This document shows positions 43,087 through 49,353 of a DNA stretch of 49,756 nucleotides, piece after piece (position 1 is the first letter of the stretch; each line of letters opens with the position of its first letter). The position numbers were made by a program, and so were the translations under genes. Source of the DNA: a virus; IMG/VR virus record IMGVR_UViG_3300030450_002556, positions 1 through 49,756 of that record. One strand, 5' to 3'. The notes under the pieces are model-generated. The model did no database searches, had not been told where the DNA came from, and saw only the letters and a program-made list of their open reading frames with translations.

Positions 43087-43558
43087 AAATAACGGTGTTG
43101 TATTAATGTATTATTTAGGCGACGGTTTAGATAATATAATTAATACTTAATTGGTAATGATGTGAATGGCTCTTTAACTAAAGACCTACATCAGCATACT
43201 TTCAGTGTTGACTGACAGTTCTATCAAATGATAGGAATGCAAGAGTTGTAACTGACTTAAGTATGGCAAGTGTTGAAACTAACTATATAGAATAGCGAAA
43301 GCTAAGAGATTTAGTTACGGTACTAACTTATACTATAGCTTGTTCAGGCTAGTATGAGATATGATAGGAGCGTTGTGCTCTTTGTTGATGTATTGGCGAG
43401 CGCAAGTCAATATAAGACAAATGACGACAGTCATTGTTGTATGTATCGTGAGGAGAAATCCCATTATGAACTAGACACTTTGAAGGTAATCTCAAATCCT
43501 TCACCAAGCACCTTTATAATTAACATTCTTTTAAATTTATAATAATGAGGTAAATAAT
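43087..43558 (+). other. 472-base segment without a convincing gene
   Basis: No frame here has a good start and coding character; the longest (43354-43542) lacks a ribosome-binding site. Short perfect hairpins are present: CTATCA-AA-TGATAG at 43221-43234, GAGC-GTTGT-GCTC at 43368-43380, and AATGAC-GACA-GTCATT at 43420-43435. Composition is more balanced than in the flanking genes. It may hold promoters or one or more small RNAs. Confidence 0.4.
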
Positions 43559-43678
43559 ATGGGAACAATGATAATAACACTAGCTGTATTTATACTATTA
43601 TGGCTAATAATTAAACCATTCATTCTATTGATGATAGAAAGGGAGAACAAAAAGTATGACGATAATACTGACAGATAA
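43559..43678 (+). CDS. Small membrane protein (39 aa)
   Basis: ATG 43559 follows GAGGTAAATAAT. The product is a hydrophobic helix (ITLAVFILLWLIIKPFILLM) with a short charged tail (ERENKKYDDNTDR). It overlaps the next gene by 23 bases. Single-helix membrane peptides are common among phage early genes and may act on host membrane complexes. Confidence 0.6.
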   Translation: MGTMIITLAVFILLWLIIKPFILLMIERENKKYDDNTDR

Positions 43679-43991
43679 GCAAAAACAGTTATTTCAAGAA
43701 GATAAGTATGTATTAGTTGATACTATTATTATCCTTGAAAGTAAGCTAAAAAAGGCTCAAGAAGAGCTAAGATTTACTAAAAATGAGCTATTATTAGAAG
43801 GTGAAGCTCATATTAAAGCACAAGAGGAATTAGATGATAAAGAAGATACCCAAACAGTAAATAAAGCGATGCAAGACATCGAAAAACAACTAGATAAAGC
43901 TTGGGAAGGCGAAATATCATCTCAAAACTTCGTAGACACGGTAACTAAGATATTTACAGGAGATTATTATGTTAAAGAATCAAAAGAGTGA
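43656..43991 (+). CDS. Coiled-coil protein (111 aa)
   Basis: AAAGGGAGAAC precedes ATG 43656. Residues 20-90 form a charged coiled coil (LESKLKKAQEELRFTKNELL, then QDIEKQLDKAWEGE). The C-terminus (TKIFTGDYYVKESKE) is polar. It overlaps the next gene by 23 bases. No family was recognised; a small oligomeric regulator or adaptor is possible. Confidence 0.65.
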   Translation: MTIILTDKQKQLFQEDKYVLVDTIIILESKLKKAQEELRFTKNELLLEGEAHIKAQEELDDKEDTQTVNKAMQDIEKQLDKAWEGEISSQNFVDTVTKIFTGDYYVKESKE

Positions 43992-44157
43992 ATATCAAAT
44001 GACTGATGAAGAATATCATGCATGGCTAGGTTATATGTATTACACAGCAATAGTAGCAAAAGTTGATACAAGCTGTTATGCTTGTGCTACAGGAAGACAT
44101 AGCTGTAGCCATGATGCATCAGATGATGCTCCTAGAAGTGAAGAGTTTGAACAATGA
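43969..44157 (+). CDS. Small Cys/His-containing protein (62 aa)
   Basis: The start at 43969 follows AGGAGATTATT. The central segment DTSCYACATGRHSCSHDASD provides two or three Cys and two His that could form a metal site. The N-terminal part (TDEEYHAWLGYMYYTAIV) is an aromatic helix. It overlaps the next gene by 4 bases (ATGA). It may be a mini zinc-binding protein. Function unknown. Confidence 0.6.
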   Translation: MLKNQKSEYQMTDEEYHAWLGYMYYTAIVAKVDTSCYACATGRHSCSHDASDDAPRSEEFEQ

Positions 44158-44354
44158 AGACAATATTAGTTAAATATCATATAGAGATAACAGAAGATAA
44201 TATTGACAAATTGTGCTTTAAAACAAAGTCTAGCAAGAGAGACTTAGAGAAAGATATAAAACATATGGCTGAAATATCGGGAAGACATAGAGTTCACGAG
44301 TTTATTCAGCCTTTCATCCAATTAAATACAGGAGAAAAGAAAGATGAAAAATAA
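44154..44354 (+). CDS. Small alpha/beta protein (66 aa)
   Basis: The ATG at 44154 overlaps the previous stop as ATGA. The product starts MKTILVKYHIEITEDNIDKL and has a charged helix with SSKRDLEKDIKHMAEISG. The pattern (beta strand, then helix) suggests a compact domain. The last 11 bases overlap the next gene, whose AGGAGAAAAG site lies inside this one. Confidence 0.6.
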   Translation: MKTILVKYHIEITEDNIDKLCFKTKSSKRDLEKDIKHMAEISGRHRVHEFIQPFIQLNTGEKKDEK

Positions 44355-44679
44355 CCTATCAATGATACTCTTTGGAGTATTTATAATAGTGGTAATTACA
44401 GCAATGTTCTGGGGTAGACAGCATGATAATACAACAGAGGTAGAAGTATTGTCATTTCCTAACCCTGAAGAAGTTAAAGCTGAAGTAGAAGCTAAAGTAG
44501 GGGAAGTAATAGAAGCTGTAGAAGAAGTTAAAGAAGTAATCGAAGACAAGATAGAAGTAATAATACCTGTTGAAGAGCCAACTGTAGAGCCAGTTGAAGA
44601 ACCAGTAGCTCCAGTTGAAGTACCTGAACCTAGTGATAGTACGAAGGTAGAAGGAGAGCCTAATGCCGAAGACAAGTAA
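44344..44679 (+). CDS. TM-anchored acidic Val/Glu/Pro-repeat protein (111 aa)
   Basis: A signal-anchor helix (about residues 5-22, SMILFGVFIIVVITAMFW) is followed by a low-complexity acidic region. This is first a Glu/Val/Lys helical section, then a Pro/Val/Glu repeat section (VEEPTVEPVEEPVAPVEVPE). The layout is like TonB-style periplasm-spanning stalks, though no TonB signature is visible. It may extend from the inner membrane across the periplasm. An AGGAGAAAAG site precedes ATG 44344. Confidence 0.6.
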   Translation: MKNNLSMILFGVFIIVVITAMFWGRQHDNTTEVEVLSFPNPEEVKAEVEAKVGEVIEAVEEVKEVIEDKIEVIIPVEEPTVEPVEEPVAPVEVPEPSDSTKVEGEPNAEDK

Positions 44680-44818
44680 AATAGATGCTAAGAAGTTTAG
44701 GCCAAGAAGAAGAAAGTTCAAAGGTATAAGAATACCATATTATGCACTAAAACAAGGCTTTTTAGCTTTATGTATAGTAGCAGTAATTGGTTGGTTGTAC
44801 CTAAAGTTATTCATTTAA
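44663..44818 (+). CDS. Small basic membrane protein (51 aa)
   Basis: AAGGAGAGCCTA lies directly before ATG 44663, inside the end of the preceding gene. The product has a strongly basic N-terminus (DAKKFRPRRRKFKG) and one membrane helix at the C-terminus (FLALCIVAVIGWLYLKLF). By the positive-inside rule the basic end should be cytoplasmic. It is the last small gene before the ubiquitin-like cassette. Function unknown. Confidence 0.65.
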   Translation: MPKTSKIDAKKFRPRRRKFKGIRIPYYALKQGFLALCIVAVIGWLYLKLFI

Positions 44819-44837
44819 AAATAAGGAGACCATAGCT

Positions 44838-45083
44838 ATGGCAAATTCAAACCCTGAGATTAACCTCTCATCATATAAAAACGGTAACACGTTAACAAAG
44901 ACTTCATCATATGCAACAGTAGGCGATATTTTAGAAGCTGAAAGCATTGCATTGACTGAAGCATCTATTGACATCTATGATGTTAATGGACAAGACAAAC
45001 CTGCTAGACCTGGAACAGTATTAGCACAAGGTGATACTGTACAGATAGTTAGGAAGTCTAATAAGTCTGGTATTGTAGCATAA
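44838..45083 (+). CDS. Ubiquitin-like beta-grasp modifier (81 aa)
   Basis: A strong AAGGAGACC site precedes ATG 44838. The layout reads as a beta-grasp: early strands, TVGDILEAESIAL (helix), ASIDIYDVNGQD (strand-turn), TVLAQGDTVQIVRKSNKSG (closing strand). 'L..GDtV.i..K...G' is the signature of MoaD/ThiS-like and prokaryotic Ubl proteins, including PRTRC protein C. It ends KSG-IVA rather than GG. The JAB protease encoded downstream could remove IVA to expose Gly78. Its neighbours are E2, JAB and E1 homologues in order, which strongly supports a modifier role. It is followed by a terminator-like hairpin. Confidence 0.75.
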   Translation: MANSNPEINLSSYKNGNTLTKTSSYATVGDILEAESIALTEASIDIYDVNGQDKPARPGTVLAQGDTVQIVRKSNKSGIVA

Positions 45084-45217
45084 CCACTAACGACCCAAGC
45101 GCCAAAGCTACATAGTAGCAGAGCACAGCGGCAATGTGATGTTAAGTGAGCAATTGAAGAAGGGTGGTGGTCCAGCGATGGAGAATCCACCCTTTTTCTT
45201 AAGATAAGGAAAAGAAA
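45084..45217 (+). promoter_or_regulatory. Leader between the Ubl and E2 genes, with attenuator
   Basis: This 134-base non-coding gap stands out among otherwise overlapping genes. It contains CGACCCAAGCGCCAAAGC and other GC-rich segments and ends with the terminator-like hairpin at 45157-45200. It may set the ratio of modifier to conjugating enzymes, or hold a small RNA or promoter for the downstream genes. I could not identify a clear promoter. Confidence 0.45.
45157..45200 (+). terminator. Intrinsic terminator / attenuator between modifier and enzymes
   Basis: AAGGGTGG (45160-45167) pairs perfectly with CCACCCTT (45187-45194), and the right arm runs directly into TTTTTCTT (45193-45200). The 19-base loop is large, with a possible small inner helix. 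This is the best plus-strand terminator in the window. Read-through is needed for the E2, JAB and E1 genes unless a promoter lies in the gap. Confidence 0.7.
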
Positions 45218-46714
45218 ATGGACTATATATTTAATAACATACCAAATATGACTGAATTAACAGGTTATAGTTGTGTTGTAGATGAAGAACCATTACCTAC
45301 TCTTCAATTTGTATTTGATGAAATAAAGAAAAGTTATGTAAATGACAGAAATATAAGAACAAATCTATTTATTGAAGATTATGGTGATGAGCAAGGAAAG
45401 AAAATGATGGATGAAAGATGGCCTATGCCTGTTAATGTTAATGAATTAGCAAGTCAGGCTAAAATAATAGCAAATAAGTATGAAATATGTGGAACAACTC
45501 TAATAAATAAAAGACCAGGATTTATTGTAAAAATTCCTAATGTAAGAGTGCGTGTTCGGACATATTGTAACTTAGGAGACTATTATTGCTGGATACAGAA
45601 ATGGAATATTGATAAGTTTGTATTAAAGATTTATCAAGCTATGCCAAATGAAGAAGGTTACATGGTATTTGGTGGGGCAAGTTATCCCCACCCTCACATA
45701 TCAGGTTCTTCTCCCTGTCTAGGTGGCTTTGAAGCACCTATAAGAAACGCTGCTGGTCATTTTAATATGGTTGGGATATTGAGCAATATTAATAAATATC
45801 TCAATTCATACTATGGTAGAAGTGTATTCTTGAGACATACTGAATTCAGACCAATAAAAAGAGAAATATTGCCTATTGATATGCTAAAAGAGTATAATGG
45901 GACTAGTTTAAGATTCGATGATTGGTTCATGTTTCAAAAGCACTATTCTAAAGATATTAAATATGGAACTGAAGAGTATTATGATATTTATGATAATTGG
46001 AAAGAAAAGTATCACAGTAAGCGTGATACAATCGAAATAAAACCCCATGAATCTACTTATTATACAGTTAAGTATCGTAATAGTGATGCAGATGTAAGAG
46101 CTACAAATAGAAAGCACATACTAAAAACACTATTAGTCCAAGATAAGTTTAAAATAGATACATTTTGGCAAGCATACGCAATATTTATAGAGGCTGGAGT
46201 AAGTAATAATAAAGTACCCATAACTTTCGGTAAAAACTATGTTGAGCATGAAGAAGCATTTCATTATATGAATGATACAATTATGAAGATGAAAGATACA
46301 GTGTATTATTATGGATTTAGCAGTGCTAAAGAAATAAGACCTGATGACTCACCTGATGAATTTGGATTATTTCAAAAAGTTAATGAAATATACAACTTAA
46401 TAGTTCCCAGAAGTGGTGGATTAGTATATACATATGAACAAATGACATGTAAAGACTTTTGGGATTTACTATCTAAATTTGAAAGCTATGAAGATTTCTT
46501 GAATCAACCGTCAGACCATGATGAAAGAAAAGATAAAGCTATTCAATTAATAGATAAAGTATTGCCAGAAGTATATGAGTGGCATGATGCATATAAAAGA
46601 AAAGTTATAATTAACCTAGATAAACAGAGAAGGAGAATCGCAAATGGACTTAAACATACCATACCAACTCCAGATGCACATCAATTATCTTTTGAAACGC
46701 TTCCCAAAGACTGA
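45218..46714 (+). CDS. E2-like ubiquitin-conjugating protein (498 aa)
   Basis: An AAGGAAAAG leader precedes ATG 45218. The active-site region reads SYPHPHISGSSPCLGG: HPH at 158-160 takes the place of the HPN motif of E2 enzymes, and C167 is the candidate thioester cysteine seven residues later, followed by LGG as in PRTRC-B/bacterial E2-like proteins. The upstream strands (PGFIVKIPNVRVRVRTYCNL, about 105-125) fit the E2 beta meander. After the domain, about 280 residues of charged helical sequence have no recognised match and may bind the substrate or E1. The 3' end overlaps the JAB gene by 71 bases. Confidence 0.75.
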   Translation: MDYIFNNIPNMTELTGYSCVVDEEPLPTLQFVFDEIKKSYVNDRNIRTNLFIEDYGDEQGKKMMDERWPMPVNVNELASQAKIIANKYEICGTTLINKRPGFIVKIPNVRVRVRTYCNLGDYYCWIQKWNIDKFVLKIYQAMPNEEGYMVFGGASYPHPHISGSSPCLGGFEAPIRNAAGHFNMVGILSNINKYLNSYYGRSVFLRHTEFRPIKREILPIDMLKEYNGTSLRFDDWFMFQKHYSKDIKYGTEEYYDIYDNWKEKYHSKRDTIEIKPHESTYYTVKYRNSDADVRATNRKHILKTLLVQDKFKIDTFWQAYAIFIEAGVSNNKVPITFGKNYVEHEEAFHYMNDTIMKMKDTVYYYGFSSAKEIRPDDSPDEFGLFQKVNEIYNLIVPRSGGLVYTYEQMTCKDFWDLLSKFESYEDFLNQPSDHDERKDKAIQLIDKVLPEVYEWHDAYKRKVIINLDKQRRRIANGLKHTIPTPDAHQLSFETLPKD

Positions 46715-47378
46715 ATGGTCAGGACCAGCGTGGTATAAGTTAGAAGAAGATAAGTGGAATTTAGTGCATTTTATACCAATAGATTTAGGTAGCCATAGTG
46801 CTACAGAATTTAAAGGTAAAGATTTACTTAAAATAATGAAAGAAGTGCAGAAAACAGTTGATGTAAAAGACTGTTTTCAAGGTATTATCCATTCCCACCA
46901 TGGGATGGGAGCGTTTCATAGTGGGACGGATGATACTGAATTAGAAGAAGGAGCTAACAGAGTTGGTTATCCTTCATTAGTAGTAGCTCATACAAAAGCA
47001 ACACATGCATTTAAATATTCTTATGAAGACCAATTTGGTGAAGTGCATTTAGTAGATGGTGAAGTAGTTATTCAAATGCCTGCTTATAAAGCTAAAGATA
47101 CATGGATAACTCAGGCAGATAAAATAGAGAAGGCTGCTAAAAAGAAGCCTAAAGTCATTACATATAGTGGAGCCAATCAAACTAGTCTTTGGAATGGTAA
47201 AAAATATAATGGCTGGGGTGGTTATATTGACCAAGAAGAGGTTAAATATAATGAAAAGTATGAGAAGATGCAAGAAGCAGAACTACAATATGCATCAGGT
47301 ACTATGAGTAGAACTAAGTATAAAAAAGCTAAAAAGGAATGGGAAACATTTGAATCAGACCATTTCGGGATTATATAA
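46644..47378 (+). CDS. JAB/JAMM-type (iso)peptidase (244 aa)
   Basis: An AAGGAGAATCG site inside the E2 gene precedes ATG 46644. The complete metalloprotease set is visible: E24 in TEWSG, then H83-S-H85, S93 and D96 in HSHHGMGAFHSGTDD, which fits HxHx7SxxD exactly. Such enzymes trim ubiquitin-like precursors and remove them from targets. The C-terminal ~80 residues (about 165-244) form a charged helical extension. It lies between the E2 and E1 genes and shares a TAATG junction with the latter. The activity is strongly implied by motif; the substrate is inferred from context. Confidence 0.88.
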   Translation: MDLNIPYQLQMHINYLLKRFPKTEWSGPAWYKLEEDKWNLVHFIPIDLGSHSATEFKGKDLLKIMKEVQKTVDVKDCFQGIIHSHHGMGAFHSGTDDTELEEGANRVGYPSLVVAHTKATHAFKYSYEDQFGEVHLVDGEVVIQMPAYKAKDTWITQADKIEKAAKKKPKVITYSGANQTSLWNGKKYNGWGGYIDQEEVKYNEKYEKMQEAELQYASGTMSRTKYKKAKKEWETFESDHFGII

Positions 47379-48148
47379 TGCTTAGGTATCTTAGAAATAA
47401 AGACCTCATTAATCAATCTTTACTTAATGAAGTAACTATAATAGGGGCTGGTGGAATAGCATCAGCCCTTGTTACTATATTAGCTCAAATGGGATTTAAG
47501 AAGTTTCACATTTGGGATGATGATAAACTGGAAGAACATAATTTAAGTACAACAGCTTATCCTGAAGATTACATAGGATACACTAAAGTTGAATGTGCTG
47601 CTAAAATGATACATATGTACGATAAAAGTATTGACGTAACTATGTGTATTAAAAGATGGGAACCAGGAGATTATCTATCTGATATAGTATTATTAACTCC
47701 AGATAACATGGAAACACGCCTAGATGTACATATGGATTGGAAGCGGAATAAAAATAGAAGAGCTCTAATAGATATGCGTATGGGTGCGTTAACAATGGAA
47801 GTTATTTCAGTAGAAAAAGATAATGATAATTTTGGAAAAACTTGGCAAGCAAGTGACCAAATATCAGATGAGGCATGCACAGCAAAGCATACAATCTTTA
47901 CTGCAAACATAGTTGCTGGGCTAGGTGCAAGTCAATTATTTAATGTCTTGCATAATAGGTCCTATTGGCAGTATATTAGGCAGTCGTTGGCACCTCTATC
48001 CTTCGGTAGAGAGTATCCAATTAATAAAATAAATAACGAGGTAAAAGATGGCTTTAAAAAAGACAAAGAGAAAGATAGTGTCTCTAAATCCCTCAATAAT
48101 GCTCTTGTACGGACCACCCAAGGTCGGCAAGACAACTATGTTGAGTAA
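47378..48148 (+). CDS. E1/ThiF-like Ubl-activating enzyme (256 aa)
   Basis: The N-terminus (LRYLRNKDLINQSLLNE) matches the RY.RQ helix of ThiF/MoeB. The ATP-binding GAGGIAS is at 23-29 and the acidic strand WDDDKLEEHNL at 46-56. VVLL-type core strands are followed by NMETRLDV. C167 (SDEACTAKH) is a plausible catalytic cysteine. CxxC zinc pairs seen in MoeB/ThiF are absent. The family adenylates the C-terminal glycine of ubiquitin-like proteins. Its start shares a base with the JAB stop. Its last 101 bases overlap the ATPase gene. Confidence 0.85.
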   Translation: MLRYLRNKDLINQSLLNEVTIIGAGGIASALVTILAQMGFKKFHIWDDDKLEEHNLSTTAYPEDYIGYTKVECAAKMIHMYDKSIDVTMCIKRWEPGDYLSDIVLLTPDNMETRLDVHMDWKRNKNRRALIDMRMGALTMEVISVEKDNDNFGKTWQASDQISDEACTAKHTIFTANIVAGLGASQLFNVLHNRSYWQYIRQSLAPLSFGREYPINKINNEVKDGFKKDKEKDSVSKSLNNALVRTTQGRQDNYVE

Positions 48149-48743
48149 ATTGGAAGACTGTCTTATTATTGACACTGAACAAGGGTCAAAAATGGTTGAA
48201 GCGTATGTCGCAGATGTTAAAAGTAGAGCTGAATTGATAAATTTAGTTAAAGAGGCTAAAGAAGGGCACGAATATACTTATTTTGCTATAGATACTATTG
48301 ATAAAGTAGTAGAATGGGCAGAAAGAGCAGTGTGTCAAGAATATGAAGTAGCTTCTATTGCAGATTTATCATTTGGTAAAGGATATGCTTTAACTAGAGA
48401 AAAGGTAATGAATACAATCAAGGCTTTTGCTGATTGTGTAGACCATTTAATACTAATAGGGCATCGTAAAGTTGCTAGAGCTATTTTAGATGGTAAACCA
48501 ATAGTAGAACCTGAGAGTTTAGATATTACAGGTAAATTAAAATCTATGATTATGTCAGATTGTGATGCAATAGGATATGTACATAGAGACGAAGAAGAAA
48601 ATCTTATGGTTTCATTCAAAGCAAGTGAGGCAGTCGAAGCTGGGAGTAGATGTACTCACTTAAAAGGTGAAATTATGGATTTTGATTGGAATAAAATATA
48701 CAAGAAGGAGAAAAGCAATGTCGTTAATAAGACCAAAAAGTAG
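48048..48743 (+). CDS. RecA-fold ATPase, Sak4 / AAA_24-like (231 aa)
   Basis: GAGGTAAAAG precedes ATG 48048 inside the end of the E1 gene. Walker A is GPPKVGKT (22-29) and the Walker B-like strand is YFAIDTIDKVVEW (about 80-93). The family includes phage Sak4-type single-strand annealing/recombination ATPases, usually about 200-250 residues, as here. The next gene looks like an ssDNA-binding partner, a pairing commonly seen with Sak4. The 101-base overlap ties its translation to the ubiquitin-like cassette. Confidence 0.82.
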   Translation: MALKKTKRKIVSLNPSIMLLYGPPKVGKTTMLSKLEDCLIIDTEQGSKMVEAYVADVKSRAELINLVKEAKEGHEYTYFAIDTIDKVVEWAERAVCQEYEVASIADLSFGKGYALTREKVMNTIKAFADCVDHLILIGHRKVARAILDGKPIVEPESLDITGKLKSMIMSDCDAIGYVHRDEEENLMVSFKASEAVEAGSRCTHLKGEIMDFDWNKIYKKEKSNVVNKTKK

Positions 48744-49353
48744 TAATGGAGACAAGTCAAACTTTTATGGAGTTTGTGAAATAGCGCTACAAGGAGCTCA
48801 AGATAAAAGTGATAAGTTTGATTGGGCAGATATTTACCTTGATGTAGAAATTAAACAAAAGGGTAGTGATTATACTAAATCATTCCGAATATGTGGCTCA
48901 TTTGAAAAAGACCCTGATGGGACTGTATCAGGCGGTTCTGTGCTGAATCGTTTGTATAACTTTTTAGATTGTATCGGCTGTAAAGCTGGTATCAATGCTA
49001 AAGGAGAATGGGAACAGGAAGATGGGAAACCTATCGACAATATCTCTAAGTTTATAACTGACGGATATTGTAATGGCTTTGGCTCTGAACCGAAAAGCTT
49101 TCCGTATATAGCATATGTATATAAGGAAAAACCTAAGAAGCTTGGAGACAAAGTATATGCTAGGGTTCATCATAAAATCTACCCTAATGCCGAAGGAAAT
49201 AGCCAGAAACTTTTAGACGATGTAAATTGGCTAAAAGGTAGAGGTTATTTAAAAGAGGCTAGTCCTGAAGAGTTGGATGCTACGCGTCCAATTACATCAA
49301 ATGGCATGGACATGGAGAAAAACCTGCCCGCAGATGCATTTGATAACTTATAA
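48718..49353 (+). CDS. Putative ssDNA-binding / recombination partner protein (211 aa)
   Basis: The start is placed at ATG 48718 because AAGGAGAAAAGCA lies directly upstream; an in-frame ATG at 48667 lacks a site. Residues 5-60 alternate strands (FYGVCEIALQGAQD, IYLDVEIKQ), consistent with an OB-like fold. A Lys-rich middle part follows (YVYKEKPKKLGDKVYARVHH). The C-terminus is acidic to polar (PADAFDNL), as in many SSB-type proteins. It is similar in context to DUF669-type partners of Sak4. It overlaps the ATPase gene by 26 bases and the primase gene by one. Confidence 0.6.
   Translation: MSLIRPKSSNGDKSNFYGVCEIALQGAQDKSDKFDWADIYLDVEIKQKGSDYTKSFRICGSFEKDPDGTVSGGSVLNRLYNFLDCIGCKAGINAKGEWEQEDGKPIDNISKFITDGYCNGFGSEPKSFPYIAYVYKEKPKKLGDKVYARVHHKIYPNAEGNSQKLLDDVNWLKGRGYLKEASPEELDATRPITSNGMDMEKNLPADAFDNL

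Noticed and set aside
43354-43542. 62-residue plus-strand frame
   Set aside because: No ribosome-binding site, no coherent protein character, and it lies in a hairpin-rich non-coding gap.
42136-43558. tRNA gene(s) in the structured regions
   Set aside because: No cloverleaf with a GTTCRA-type T-loop or acceptor stem could be drawn.
44322-44721. Minus-strand frames opposite the Pro/Val/Glu repeat gene
   Set aside because: Their Ser/Thr/Gly or Tyr/Phe runs are the antisense image of the acidic repeat; the plus-strand gene has the proper leader and a membrane anchor.
44838-48148. Thiamine or molybdopterin biosynthesis (ThiS/MoaD with ThiF/MoeB) as the role of the cassette
   Set aside because: No other cofactor genes are present, and an E2-like protein plus a JAMM peptidase are not part of those pathways as a set.
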